Shown: positions 1 to 14,000, counted from the stretch's first letter. The stretch: 64,000 nucleotides of DNA from Maniola hyperantus (GCF_902806685.2 NC_048555.1:9114001-9178000); one strand, 5' to 3'. Program-made: numbers and translations. Notes: generated by a model not told the origin, from the letters alone.

Positions 1-3000
1 AGTGTGTCAGCCTGTAACCTTTTCTTGGCTCATCTGTTAAGCCGATTTTGGCAAAACTCTGTACTGAGGTAGCTTGTGCATTAGTAACGAACATTTAACG
101 GACGAACGAACACTACTTTTAGGGTTCCGTACCTCAAAAGGAAAAACGGGACCCTTATAGGATCACTTTGTTGTCTGTCTGTCTGTCTGTCTGTCAGGGT
201 ACTTCCCGTTGACCTAGAATCATGAAATTTGGCAGGTAGGCACATCTTATAGCTGACATTTGGGGATAAATCTGAAAACTGAATTTAGGGTTAGATCACA
301 CAAAAATAAATATTTTTATCAAATAAGAGCTCCTACAGGATTTTTTAAGAACTAAAATTCACACGAAGTCACGGGCATCATCTATTTGTTACATATATAG
401 CTTGCATCCCAGAGACAAGAACATAGGCTAATTTTTAATTTTATCCCAGAAAATGAAAGAGTTCTCTTGGGATTTTTAGGGCTTGGCTCTACCATGCTGG
501 CCAACTGGCAGATTTGCCACACACCTATGAGAAAATTAAGAACTCCTTCCCTTCACTGTTAAAGCAAATAGTATTTAACGCACATAACTCTAATAAGTTA
601 GAGGTGCCCGGGATTGAACTGAGGACCCCTCGAATAGGAGGTAGATGTCTTAACCAGACTATCACCGCTGAACATCACATAATATTACACAGTATTAATT
701 AATGAGTCTTCAATAGTTCAAGAATAGTTAAGGACACAATAATTAGTATCAATTGTAAGTGGGAGAAACTAGACCTAGCAATTGATCACAATTCATTAAT
801 GAATGCAGTGCAATGTTGCGAGCAATGTTAATATTACGGCAAAATAAATAACTGGCCTAATAAAGTGTCATTGAAGGAACACTGCTCACCAACTGCCCTG
901 ATTTGTCAAAAACTTGTATAGTGAGAGATATGGTAGTTACACAAATCTAGACTAAATTAACAGATATAAAATACTAGCATATATACTCGTATCGTACTGC
1001 ATGGACTACACAAATTTCACACCCTTAGGGGATGAATTTTTCAAAAATTCTTTCTTAGCGGATGCCTACGTCATAATAGCTGTCTGCATGCAAAGTTTCA
1101 GCTCTATCCGTTCAGTAGTTTGAGCTGTGCATTGATAGATCTGTCAGTCAGTCAGTTGCCTTTTCCTTTTATATATTTAGATTTGTTCAATGAAGGGAAA
1201 CTCTTTAGGAAGAAGGGAAATAATCTTTTTTTTTACTATTTCTAGGCCATCTGCAAACAGTCATTTGTATGGACTATAATGAGATTGTTATGAGTGCATT
1301 TAAGGTAATTTACCACTAATCTAAAAATATAAAAGGAAAGGGAAAATGGCTGACTGACCAATCTAAGTATGCACAGCTCAAACAACTGAACTGGTCTAAC
1401 TGAATTTGGCATGCAGATAGCTATTATGATGTAGACATCCGCTAAGAAAGGACTTTTGAAATTTCAACCCCTAAGGGGATAAAATAAGGGGTTGTTTGTG
1501 TAGTTCATGCGGATGAAGTTACGGGCATAAGTTAGTAACCAATATAACTTCATGTCAAAAAAATGAAACTTTTACAAAATATATTATTTTTACGAAAGGT
1601 TACTTAAATTGGATATAAAAATAATAACATTAATCATGACTAATGAGTAGCTACCAATAAATAATTGCTTCCAAAACAATAACGTTGTGCTTTACTGCCT
1701 TTTATCTTAATGTCTCATAATGATATACCATAAATACATTCTATTGCAACAATAAACAATGGATAAAAGTTAACTTTAGGTATTGGATTTAACATCTGCA
1801 AAGTCAAGAACTGTTGACATCATTTCTAGGATTTTACTTTTCGTCCTATATAGGGTTATATTATATGGATGGTGAAACATAAATAAAAGTTTTTTTTTAA
1901 TTTTTAGGTGTAACTTTAAGCTATTAGACATCAACTTGTTACCTATAAAAATTCAAAACACAGCTCAGGAAATGTACACACGCCTTACACTAAAAATAAT
2001 TGTGAAAAGTATTGCATATTTTTGCACTCATTTTATGTAAAAACTAGCTGATGCCAGCAACTTCGTAAGTTTGAATTTAGGTTTTTAGAAATCCTGTTTA
2101 ACTTTTTGATTTTTCGGGATAAAAACGTTACCCTCCAGGTGCTAACCATATCCAAAGAATCATGTCGATTCGTTGCCCCGTTGCGATGTGATTGAAGGAC
2201 AAACCAATAAACCAACGAACAAACACACTGGTAGTACAGGGGTAGTGATATAATCATAATATAGGTATTTTATCCTTAAATGTATAAAAAACGTGTTTTT
2301 TGCGCAAAAGCCTATCAATAAACCATTGAATTATCTTCTATTCAAGTTGAGTGTTAAGTACTTGTTATTTATAAACTGGAGTCAATAATAAGTTAAAATA
2401 ATTTTCTGACGAAATCATTGAATACAGGCTGTAAATGCTAATTAGCAAAGATGTGTTTTCCCTTTAAGCATAAAATTATTATTTTATGAAGTTCCTTGTA
2501 CCCATTAATAACATTACATATATTAATCAGAAATATTACTATCTGTTTATTACTCATGCTCACAGTCCAAAGTTCAATTCTTGTAACTGTACTGTAGTCT
2601 GTACCACATATTGTACTTACCTAGTACCTACCTACCTACTTGACATCCCACTCTTGGGTCTACCTAGCCAATTTAGAGAAAAAATGCCTCAAATTAAGAA
2701 CCTATTTTTGAAGTCCATTAATAATGAAATAAGCCTTTGTGTTAATTTAATAAAAATAAATTTAAAAAGTTTTCGAAGTTAAATATTTCGACAACATTGT
2801 ATGATTTTTAGAATAATTAATATTCACATTAGGATTAATATTATGTGTAAAAAAACGCATTTAAAATGTTTCATAATTATATGACACATTTTTGAACTGT
2901 GAACTCAAAGTGCGTGCGCGGCAGTGTGAAGCCGGCGTAACAAACGGACTTTGGACCGTAGTCTTTGATAATTTACTCTCTTATCAAAGACCGCTGTGTC

Positions 3001-4252
3001 GATATATTATAATTGAGGACACATTGTAACTGGCGGATGCGACACTACGCACTAGTTTGCACGCATAGTTTAGGTACCTGGAGTTCAATAAATATAACAA
3101 TGAATGGAATTTGGTATGTAGTACAGCAATGAGAGGACCTTGGAAAAGATAGATGTCTAATAGAAATATAATTGGAGCTAGTTCCTTCGAACACAACTTG
3201 ATAAACTGCCATTATTCCTCTATTCCAGGCTAGTCTGCTTACCTATGAGATTGTAGGCAATAGCTTGTATTCGAATAAAGAAAAATATCTATAAGAAGCT
3301 TATGCTCGCGACTTCGTCCGCGTGGACTACACAAATTTCGAACTCCTATTTTTACCATTAGGGGTTGAATTTTCAAAAATCCTTTCTGAGCGGATGTCTA
3401 AGTCATAATAGCTATCTGCAGGGTTAATTTCTGACCGTTCTGCCCTGTAGTTTGAGCTGTGCGTTGATAATTCAGTCAGTCAGCTTTTCCTTTTATATCC
3501 ATGATGAAATGAAACTAAGTCGATACGTGACACAGTTTCATGTTGACGTACACTTTAGTTTTATTTATCGAGTGTAAAAATGTATACGTATCTATTCATT
3601 TTTCAATCGAAATTAAATACCATTTACTTTCAAATATTATCTACAGTGGAATATTATAGTTCCTTCATGAACGTTAGGGCTCAATAAGGAGTATATTAGA
3701 CGATTGATCTATTAGAGGATAGACAATATACATCAGTTCATTCCGTTAACTAACGAATGACTGCTCAGTGGTCACTAATGGAGCAGAGAATTATCCAGAT
3801 ATTCAGTCTAACTGCTAACAGCCTTCACATTAGAGATAGAGCTTAGAAAATAGATCATCAGTAATAGCAGTCGACTATGGCAAAACTAAGGTTGAAATCT
3901 ATAGAGCGAACTTTGTCTTTGCTTAGACTTAAGACACTGTTAAAACGAGACAGCGTTATATCGCGAACATAAATCGGTCTTGTTTTAACTGAAACTTAAG
4001 TCTGAGCAAAATTAAAAGTTAGCTTTATAGTCAGAATGAACTAGAGTGAGGGAACTCTCGGTTCGATCCTGAATCGACGATATGTCAAATAGGCTATGGT
4101 GAAGTGAAATCAAAGAAAAATAGGGCTACCTGCGTCAAATGTACTAACATTTGACACCTGCCAGTGACGCCGAAGCCTCGATGTTTTGTTAGAAGTTCCC
4201 TAATTGTCGTGAACTGTGCTGTAGCTCTCAGCCTGACAGCAAAACCTAACAC

Positions 4253-4319
4253 TTAAGGTATGATTCCGAACCACGCTGCACGCACCAAGCGTGCAGCGTG
4301 GTTCGGAATCATACCTTAA
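4253..4319. repeat. Perfect 31-bp hairpin with 5-base loop
   Basis: TTAAGGTATGATTCCGAACC... at 4253-4283 is mirrored without mismatch at 4289-4319 around ACCAA. It is intergenic and non-coding. Confidence 0.9.
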
Positions 4320-5984
4320 TGCTCCCCCATCGTATATCTAATGGAGGCCTTATAACATTGGGTATTGGTCGCCGATAACATGTAGAGCAGTGTGAAGCTA
4401 GTTTAACGAATGGACTTTGAACTATCGTATCTCGATAATTACAATTTTATTGAGGAGAACGACGCAACCAAGTTGCAAACTAGCAAAAGGGCAAAAATTC
4501 CGCGTATTGCATTTTGCAAGTCACCATGATTAAGTATGTTATACTTTTTACAATTACCTTTCACGATTGAGCTAACTAATGCTACAAAATATAATATTTA
4601 TAAAAAGTTGACTATGCCACAAATGCCACTATCAAAAGGATTTTGAAAAACAAAAAAAGAATCATCAAAATCGGTTCATAATTGACGCAGTAATCGCGTT
4701 GTAAACAAACAAAAAAACATACAGTCGAATTGAGAACCTCCTTTTTTTGACGTCGGTTAAAAAGTTTTTTATTTCAGCACTACTTACAGTAACTTCCACA
4801 CAAATTATACCTATATACCTGTTGTAAAAACAACCAAATCAAAGCTAAGGAATTTTTATGAAACCTAAAATCTGACGAACTGGACGACTTTATAAGGGTT
4901 CCTTGATTTTCTACGGAATCCTAAAAAAGAGTTGACAAAGGAAATACATGAAAGTAAATGAATATTAATTTATACGTTGCTAGAAATGATAAAAAAATCT
5001 TTTCTGAATAAGCCATGACATTTTATCGCCACTGTAACAAATATCTCGAAAAGATAACACTGTTTACATTTTACATCCTTGTCAAATATGCCTACATGAA
5101 ATTATTAATGTTACATACACTTTCTACTCATTCTAGTAGAGTAGTGTTTGCGTGATGCGCGTACAAACAAACACCTAAAGGTACAGTAACAGCGATCATG
5201 CACTCATCCGATCCGAATCCGTGAAAATACGGATAACTCATAAGCTACCATACAAGTACTTCGTAAATATATATTAATTGTTTTAAAAACGCACATAACT
5301 TCGAAAAGTTAGTGGTGCGTGCCCGGGATCGAACCCCCGACCTTCCGAAAAGAAAGCGGATGGCTTAACCACTAGGCTATCACCACTTACATTTATGCTA
5401 CTTACATAGGCTTTTTTTCTGAGTTACCTACACCAACTAGGAAAAGTGTTTATATTACGTATTTACTTTAAAGGGAAATATCTACCTATTCAATTGCACA
5501 ACAAAAAAATTTACGCACATCTAAATGTGCCCACTATTCAAGTATATCCAATCATTAAGGACTACACCATAAACAAACCAATTGACTAAACAGACGGAAC
5601 AATAACTTGCATAACCAACAAATAAATAACTGCTCTAGTAGTTTCTTTTGATCAGAGGGTTCTCCGCCACTCGCTCAACAAACGTAATTTGATCAGAGTA
5701 AGGGTAGTATTACTGGTACATATTACAGAGGTTTGACGAAGCCGTCTAGAGTCTAGACAAAGCAGTTGTGCGGTACCTAAATGCGCGTAAAATAGCGACC
5801 CGAACTTTACGTATAGTACGCGACAGCTCGAGATGGCCATAGGGGTATGAGGCGGGGGGACGCCCCGCACACCATCACGTCATCCGCGCTGTACCGCACC
5901 GGGTTAGCTCGGGGATTATATTCAAGCACTATATACTACACAAGCACAAGTTTTATGTGATGGTAATTATATAGTAAGTAATTA

Positions 5985-6162
5985 TAGAGCCTCAATAGTT
6001 CAACCGGTAAAGGAGTGGACTGAAAACCGAAAGGTCGACGGTTCAAACCCCGCCCGTTGCACTATTGTCGTACCTACTCCTAGCACAAGCCTGACGCTTA
6101 GTTGGAGAGGAAATGGGAATATTAGTCATTTAACATGGCTAATATTCTTTAAAAAAAAAAAA
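5985..6162 (+). mobile_element. tRNA-derived SINE with poly(A) tail
   Basis: TCAATAGTTCAACCGGTAAA and the B box GGTTCAAACCC are followed by a body containing TAGTTGGAGAGGAAATGGGA and a run of A at 6151-6160. Confidence 0.6.
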
Positions 6163-6660
6163 TGTTACAACACTGGGTGTCCTCCATCTACGAGTACCTG
6201 TTGCTCGACCGCAAGGTTGAGGTCAATGATACGTCACGGAATATCATTACAATGCACTTGACGTCATTCGCCAGCGCTTGTAAACTATTTGTAAACTATA
6301 ATTAATTCTACTCTACTATGCTATCTGGGGTACGAACCCAGGCACGCACCTCTAACTTTTCGGAGTTATGTGCGTTTTATGTGATAGTAAAAACATGTTA
6401 CAAGTTACAACACTGGGTGTCCTCCATCTACCTGTGGCTCGACCGTAAGGTTGAGGTCAATGATACGTCACGGAATATCATTACACTGCACTTGACATCA
6501 TTCGCCTTCGCTTGTAAACTATAATTATTTCTACCCTACTGTGAACGGTTGAATGAACTATGGTGTGGTATGAACAAACGGTTATAGCCTGGATCTGGGG
6601 TACGAACTACGAACCCAGGCACGCACCTCGAACATTTCGGAGTTATATTGTGCGTTTTAA
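6163..6660. repeat. 243-bp direct duplication
   Basis: TGTTACAACACTGGGTGTCC and ATACGTCACGGAATATCATT recur with a 243-base offset (6163 and 6406). Each copy ends in the same SINE piece (ACGAACCCAGGCACGCACCT). The copies differ by substitutions and short indels, so the duplication is not recent. Confidence 0.8.
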
Positions 6661-6756
6661 ACAATTAAATATCACTTGCTTTAACGGTGAAGAAAAACAT
6701 TGTGAGGGAACCTGATGCCTGGGAGGTCTCCATAATGTTCTCAAAAAGGTTTATGA

Positions 6757-6821
6757 AGACCGCAGTCTTCCACGCTGGCCAAGTGCGGATTGCACTTGGC
6801 CAGCGTGGAAGACTGCGGTCT
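6757..6821. repeat. Perfect 30-bp hairpin with 5-base loop, within SINE-like sequence
   Basis: AGACCGCAGTCTTCCACGCT... (6757-6786) and its exact complement (6792-6821) enclose GGATT. Both flanks are pieces of the same SINE, in opposite orientations. Confidence 0.9.
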
Positions 6822-6904
6822 AAACCTTTCTCATTCTGAGAGACCCGTGCGCAGCAGTGGGCCGTTGAGGGTTGATAACGATGATGATGATATTATACCA
6901 CTTA

Positions 6905-7205
6905 TAAATAGGTAAGTTTATCATCATGATCAACCCATCGCCGGCTCACTACAGAGCACGGTCTCCTTTCAGAATGAGAAAGAGTTTAGCCATAGTCTAC
7001 CACGCTGGCCAACTGCAGATTGGCAGACTTCATACACCTTTGAGAACATTATAGAGAACTCTCAGGTGTGCCGGTTTCCTCACGTACGTTTTCCTTCACC
7101 GTTAAAGCAAGTGGTATTGACTCCGAAGAGTTAGAGCTGCGTGCCCGGGATCAACCCGACCTTCGATTAGGAGGCGAATGTCCCGCTAGGCTATCACAGC
7201 TTCTA
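6905..7205 (-). mobile_element. SINE with tRNA-like 3' part on + strand (Pol III boxes on - strand)
   Basis: ATCAACCCATCGCCGGCTCA to GCTATCACAGCTT is a near-complete copy. In the cleanest fragment, 5285-5390, the - strand reads A box TAGCCTAGTGG and B box GGTTCGATCCC. Other copies: 480-672, 6640-6850 and 34680-35060. Confidence 0.7.
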
Positions 7206-7517
7206 AAATAACTGCAACAGCTCAAGAAATGCTTATGTTTAAAATCAAAAACAACTTTTCTAGGTAGTGACCTCGCAATAATTGTTAATACTTGGCTCCC
7301 CACTTGATTATGTCACCACTTATTTCCGTATTTTTATGTAACAGTTAAAAAGGGCCGTGTTGTTTATACTCCTTCAGATACCATTACCTACCTTGTTGTC
7401 CTTACTGTAGTGAATACCTACATTTTAATCAATTTAAAATTTAATTATGGAAACCACATTATGAAGCATTATAATAATATGCTTTTAGACCTGAAATTTT
7501 AAGAAAATTATTTTAAA

Positions 7518-7750
7518 ACTAGCTTATGCTCGCGACTTCGTCCGCGTGGACTACAAAATTTCAAAACCATATTTCACCCCCTTAGGAGTTGAATTTTCAA
7601 AAATCCTTTCTTACCGGATGCCTACGTCATAATAGCTATCTGCATGCCAAATTTCAGCCCGATCCGTCCAGTAGTTTGAGCTGTGCGTTGATAGATCAGT
7701 CAGTCATTCAGTCAGTCAGTCACCTTTTCCTTTTATATATATAGATTACT
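7518..7750. repeat. Family C interspersed tail (CTTATGCTCGCGACTTCGTC family)
   Basis: It contains CCTTAGGAGTTGAATTTTCA, GCCTACGTCATAATAGCTAT and a CAGTCAGTCA run, and ends CCTTTTCCTTTTATATATAT. Other copies: 995-1190, 1325-1545, 3296-3510, 30514-30660, 39045-39264. Confidence 0.75.
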
Positions 7751-9264
7751 AGATGATGCCGGCGACTTCGTCCGCGTGTATATAGCTATCTATAAACAAT
7801 CTCGCGGGAACACTTTCTAAAGTAGCCTAAATATATTATCTCCATTTCCAGCCAAATCCGTTTAGACTTCAGTCATTGTGGCGTGAAGGAGTAACAAACA
7901 TCCAGGTATTTTATATTATTATAAAATACAATTAACTAATAGAAACCCTTTATATTTTTATAAGACTAGCTGATGCTCGCAACTTCATCCGCGTGGATTT
8001 AAAAATCCCATGGGAACTTTTTTCCGAGATAAAAGTATCAGGGCATCAGCTAGTTAGGTATAATTTATTTTCACAATATAATATATTTCATATATTGTAT
8101 AGGTATTATATAATCAGTGCCATGAATTACAGTGCAGATACGCGACAAGTAAACAGTCGTATCTGAGGGCGGGTCGGGGTCAGGATATCTCGCTATCTGT
8201 CCCCCTTACACGCAGTACCCTCGATTTACCAAGTAGACTGCTTAAAATCGGTGTCTTGACCCAGTAAATAACAAGATAAACTTCAGAAACCCAAACCCGA
8301 CTAGGTCCCTACTCTTAAAAATACCACCACTACGAACAGTTCATGTTTTTAGGGTTTCGTATCTCCATAGAAAAAGGAACCCACATAGAATCACTTCTTT
8401 GTCTGTCTGTCGTGTCGGTGCGAAGATATCGAAGAGAACCAGGAAAGAGATAGATTCAGCTTACCAAGAGCAGAAGTAGTGTACAAGTGAAGAGGCCTTT
8501 GTCTTGCAGTGGACTTCAACAGGCTGTAGATGATGATGATGAACTATAAAAATTAAATATTCAGAAAGCTAACATTTCCACTGAACCTATTAGTCGTTTG
8601 TTTATCATTGTGTTGTTTATGTAGTTATTGGTCGTTACGATTACTTTTATCAGTATACCGCGTGAAGTATGGATATAGGCGTGTATCGGAGGGTAATTAT
8701 TTGTGTGTTTTGGTGAAATAACCTTTATTCGGATGACCGACCTCACTTTTTGCAAAAAAACTATTTTTGTCTCCCCTGCATAAAAAACAATTTGTGTTCT
8801 ATAAAAAGCTATATGTACCGAACAGCGTCTTATCTATTAGCATCTTGGAGACAACCTTCTTTTACTCCTAGTTCCTACCACTACACACTTCTGCTATGAA
8901 GAGTCGCTGTTATCTGTTTTCACAATATCCGCTTGTGACAATCACCGACCTGTCAATTTGGTTTTAAGAGATAGTGTACAACCGAATTAGCACCAATGTT
9001 TAAACTGGTAAATATTTGAATAGGAGCATGCGTTTGACACGTGAAATTACGTTTGCTTCGCGATTAGTAACGAAAAGTTCTGTTCTCGATTACTAATAGC
9101 CCACAATGTATTATTTGTATAGTCACATTCGATTCTTTCATCGTTTTTGGAGCCGCTTATCTCTGCTCCAGTACCTGGATCTAGTTTGTTCATTCATCAT
9201 TTCTAGCGCTGGACCAATTGTCAATTAATTTAATGGCGACCTTAACCGGTGTCCGTGATTTAGA

Positions 9265-9635
9265 TTTCCGAACCTCGTGGTTTCACGGGAATATTTTATG
9301 TCCATCTCTAGGTTACAAATTATCTCTGTGTTAAATATCGTCAAGTTCTATTAGCGGTCTGAGCATTGAGCTGTTGCTTGTTGGGATTAAGATTTTTTGA
9401 ATCTCGTAGGAATTCTTAGATTTTCCGGGATACAAAATATCCTGTCTATCTCCAGGATTCAAATTCTGTGTTAAATATCGTCAATTTCGGTTAGCGGTCT
9501 GAGTATTGAGCTGTTCCTTGTTTGGATTAAGATTTTTTGAATCTCGTGGGAACTCTGATTTTCCGGGATACAAAATATCCTATGTCTATCTCCAGGATAC
9601 AATCTCTATGTTAAATATCGTCAAGTTCACTCAGC
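9265..9635. repeat. 140-bp tandem repeat upstream of Hnf4, about 2.5 copies
   Basis: GTTAAATATCGTCAA occurs at about 9330, 9470 and 9610, exactly 140 bases apart, with TTAGCGGTCTGAG, GATTAAGATTTTTTGAATCT and TTTTCCGGGATACAAAATAT in each unit. Part of the unit resembles family B. Confidence 0.85.
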
Positions 9636-10160
9636 AGTAGAAATGGCACTAGCACTAGATTAATCATCTAGACTAGACGATTCTAACCGCGCTAGATTTA
9701 AAGTAGGTTGATAATTCAGTTGCTGGACTTAGCGTTGACAGTCCATTGTCTAAAAACGCCGTTGTTCACATTATTCTAATAGCAATAGAGCACGACATTG
9801 AATGAATCGTTGGACGACTATTGTAATCCATTTCATAACAGTTCCTTTGATACGCAAACTGGGATATCATGTTAAAATTATCATACCGACGACGACAAAA
9901 AAGGAAGATTGAAAACTATCATTTACTGTACAAAAGATGACAAAGGAACAAAGCGTATGCACGACAATCAATTACTCATCCGGTCGGCAACATAACATTC
10001 CCTGTACGAACGAAACTTCATCCATCAGCTGTGACTGTGACTCCTCGTCGTGCATTCGATTCTACATCCGCTGCAGTTCCGATAACGGGTGACTCAGGCT
10101 TGCTGACTTGACATTTGCCGGTCGGCAGGCTGTGCTAGCAGATTTGCGTTCATTAAAGCC

Positions 10161-10167
10161 TATAAAC
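10161..10167 (+). promoter_or_regulatory. TATA-like element, possible Hnf4 promoter
   Basis: TATAAAC stands about 720 bases before the variant 1a ATG. The expected start, about 30 bases on, falls in TTCATTAG, a weak initiator. It lies at the edge between repeat-rich and repeat-poor sequence. A single TATA match in AT-rich DNA is weak evidence. Confidence 0.25.
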
Positions 10168-10884
10168 ACCCGATAGTTAGTTCATTAGTTTTATTTAGTT
10201 CTCGCTTAGCCGCGGTCAAGGAAGGTCGCGTTGTCACACCGCAATCGTCACGGACCAGACGCATGATAAATCCTCGCGTGACCTACGTTAACATATCGGC
10301 GTTTTGTACGAAAACAATGGCGTGATAAAAACAAACACCTCGGTGCTCTGATTCGCGTTAATCGTCTGGATATTAAAGTAACAGCTAAGGACCTGACAAA
10401 CGTGGATATAGTCTTAACAGAAATGCCTGGTGAATTTAAACATTGGTTTAATATAAGAACCTGGTGAATGTGACCATAACCGCAAACTAACTTGTGACAG
10501 TAGTACCTATATGAACGAAGGAAATCAGTGTAGCTTTTGAAGTAATAGAAGTACCTGGCGAAAGTGGAGATTGTAATAAAATGAAAACGTGGTGAATATG
10601 TGCTTATAATAGCTAGTGAACATTGCCATTGAAATAATCAAGAATCTGATGAAACTGGCTTTAAAATAACTAAAATATATCGAAAGAGATTATCATACCG
10701 ACATACTTGGATTGGATAAAGTATTATTTGTTGTTGATAAACGGTATTAATGTTCTTAATTGGAATGTATTCGATTACTTAAAAATGTTTATCTATTTAT
10801 TATCAATTGTCGAATGTTGACTGTTGCATTCAGTAGTTGATAACGGTTGGATGTGGTAACACTCTTGCCTTTTGTGATTGGAAG

Positions 10885-11077
10885 ATGCCAGCTCTTGGTT
10901 GTGAGATGGCGGCTTCACAAGACTTTTGCGGGCCGAGGTATTGCCCAGGAACCGACTATGTGCTACCAGGATCCTATATGTGGGAGAAGCATCAGAACAA
11001 CCCATTTTCAATCCACACGCATAAAACTCCTCCAGAAAATGAACAATGCGTCAACTCTTTGCCAAATTATAGCACAG
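10885..11077 (+). CDS. Hnf4: Hnf4 first coding exon, variant 1a
   Basis: The open frame begins at ATG 10885 (MPALGCEMAASQDFCGPR...) and ends with donor CAG|GTTCG in phase 1. This is exactly the phase needed to join exon 14301-14484, giving ...NYST-DSDMQ. It encodes 64 residues forming the N-terminal activation (A/B) region. The ATG is preceded by several hundred bases without obvious coding, consistent with a long 5' UTR starting near the TATA-like site at 10161. The family match was made from the downstream exons; this exon rests on phase, donor and position. Confidence 0.7.
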
Positions 11078-14000
11078 GTTCGTTCTTGATAGTAGTTAAT
11101 ATTTTTCTGTAGACGTCAGTAAAGATTTACAAGATTAACCCTTATCATATTATTTTGTTTAAGGTGCCTACTTGGTTTTATTTTTAATGCTAGATAGGCA
11201 CAAGTTATGATAACAGTTGTTTAAAAGATAAGCGAAAACCTGCAACCCCATTTTTCATATAAATTTGCTAATGCCTGGCATGCATGGTAACGCGACTCGC
11301 GCACCACCTATTGTATTTTGATGGTACTATGTCAGAAACCTTTCCGCAAGTTTCAACACCAACTTTACAAAGTTTTAACTCATTCGGATGGGTACGCGAA
11401 TGCATAGGTAAGACACAAACATTACGGTGGCGCGCGAGGGATATTGGAACGCACGCCGGGCATTATACTTTAGTTTTCCTTAGTTTGAAAACAAATTGCT
11501 GAAACCCTCTTGGAGAAACGCGTGACCTTTTCGAGTTAGGTTTTACACTCGTATCATGATTCCATTGTCAATTCGCATTAATGCGCCTTTTACGCATTTT
11601 AGCGAGAAGATACTTGTTTATCTTTTAAATAGATTAAGGAAACTAAAGTAGGTATAGCTATTTCATTATTATACACTGCTTTGCAAAACAACGAACATCT
11701 ATACAAAAAACTGTAGGTACGAGCCCCCATCGTAAGAAGTGATTACTTCAAAGCAGATAGGTGATCGAATTCAGTTCTCGCCCTATAGTGAAATTCCATA
11801 CCTTCATCAGACAAAGTACCTACGCTACTCCAGTTTGCTTGTGGAATGCACTATTTCTAGCTAACCTGAATCGGACAATCGGGTGCTTAGGGAGTACCTA
11901 CCTAACTTATGGACCCTATCTGGCCGTCGACTGTGTATGTTGGCAGCTACTCGTCTCTCACCGCCCGTAGATTGAGCTAATTTGAGCTGCCTGTACTTTT
12001 TCTAGGTTTTTTTGAGGTACAAGAGGTAGTCTCTTTAATAATGAATTCTAGCCCCATAAACTACCGCTATATAAAAAATCACATCCTTTTATTACTGTAG
12101 TCCAATACCCTATTGTCATTAAATATTTAAACTAAGATACGTTAAGATTATCAAGACAAATAAATGTATTAATTGTACTTAATACATCTGATTTCTAGTC
12201 ACATGTTCTTGCGCAGTGACATAAATTACCTTAATTGTACATATAACAATCTACTTTATGTACACAAAGTACGCTTCGTATTGAGTCTTTTAATTATTTT
12301 TTACTGCTGAATAATGCTTCCTGTAAATTACATATTATTTGTTTCAGCTGTCGGAAATATTTGTATTTTTTCAATAGGCTTCGTCTAAAAACTAATTATC
12401 CTATTTTGAAATTAGTTAGGTACATTACAAAAAGTAAAATAATGACAGAAGGTCATCATAGCTCCAGTTACATACCTAAAGCTTATTTCAAACTATAAAT
12501 AAAATAATAAATAAAAATAAAAATAGCTTTATTTTTTCCTTACAATATTTTTCTTATTACTAATACAGTGCATAATTAACAAAAAATAAAAAATAAAAGA
12601 ATTATTAGTAGGTTAGTAAACTATGTTTCTTATTCTTAAATAACTATATTAATATAATGGGTTTCATTGTAAGGACCGCCCAGGGCGGTAAAAGCCTCCT
12701 CCATTAGAAGCCATTTCTTTCTATCTTTAGCTACTCTCGACCTTTTTTTTTTCAAACTACGGCATATAAATTATATTATAGGCCGGTCAATATTGGCGTT
12801 CCCAACATCCGTACCAATTTTAAGAGTAAAAATTGGTACGAATGTTGGGAACGCCAATATTGACCGGACTATACTTAATATAATTTATATCCCGTAGTTT
12901 GAAATAAGCTTAATGCCTACAACAGATATAATAAATATAAATAATATGCATATTAACGTCGTTAATACATATTATATTATAATAGCTTTATAAATAAATA
13001 TCAAAGTGTTTTGTTACGTAACAATTTTATATATTACCGTTGTCCTTCATATATTTATATATCAGTATAGTTATATATTCCTAGTACCTACTTCCGCGGT
13101 TGTAAAAATCCCTTTGCTACACATACCGACCTTGTTTAAAATAAGGTCATTACAGATTCCATATCCAAATATGTAAATAAATGATTATAATAAGCTTTTA
13201 AGTGCCCTTTTATTCGTATACCTAACGGAATAATTACTTATTTCCCAATCAGTTAAACATTAATGATAATAAACTATGACATCATATTTTATAGATCAAC
13301 AATTTTATTTTAAAAAAAATGTAAGCTCATGGCAGCGTGCATCTCTTACTTGCACCTCTAGATAATATTATTTTTCTACATGTTATCTCTTAAGATTAGT
13401 AAAGGTTGGAAATTAGTTTCGTACACTCATTACTATTCAGTGAGTTAGTATAAGATGTCACCAACGTTGATAGAATTCGGGTGTCGAAAAACTTTTGTGA
13501 AAGTAAATTAACTGTCTTGTTTTAAAGCTTAAGTTAGTCCCTTCATCCATATATACCTACACTCCAAACTGAATTATTGACTTTAAATCAAGGGTCTTTA
13601 GGTCAATTCTATAATCTGACGTTAATGTGTTTCAACGGTAATAGATGTAAAATCTCATACTAACCCCACTGTAGGCAAAAGTTTTTGACGGCAATCTCGA
13701 TCCCCGCCCACTTGGATGTTGCGTTATCATAACTTTTTTCTGTGACCAACATCCCTTTCTCCTTAAACTTTTCCATTCATGATGAGAATTATTATTAAAC
13801 AGACTAAATTCAAGGCTATGTGTTATCTTCTGGCTAGACACTCGGGAAATAAATTTATTATCATGGGTTTTTTATTGGTTATACGCAATGTTTAGACTAG
13901 GCCCCACGGAACAGAAAAAACAGCTAGGCCCGCACTGCGTTGCACCGCGTGATTTTTCTCCGCAGAATTCTGTGACATACTGTAATTGTATGAAACCGCA

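Larger units (their letters stand above)
1..10150. other. Repeat-rich intergenic tract upstream of Hnf4
   Basis: No credible coding exon was found on either strand; the short open frames fall in repeats or are random. The tract holds SINE and LINE tails, two short perfect hairpins (4253-4319, 6757-6821), a 243-bp direct duplication (6163-6660) and a 140-bp tandem repeat (about 9265-9635). The last kilobase, 9150-10150, has less recognisable repeat and is the likely upstream regulatory region of Hnf4. That role is inferred from position only. Confidence 0.6.
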
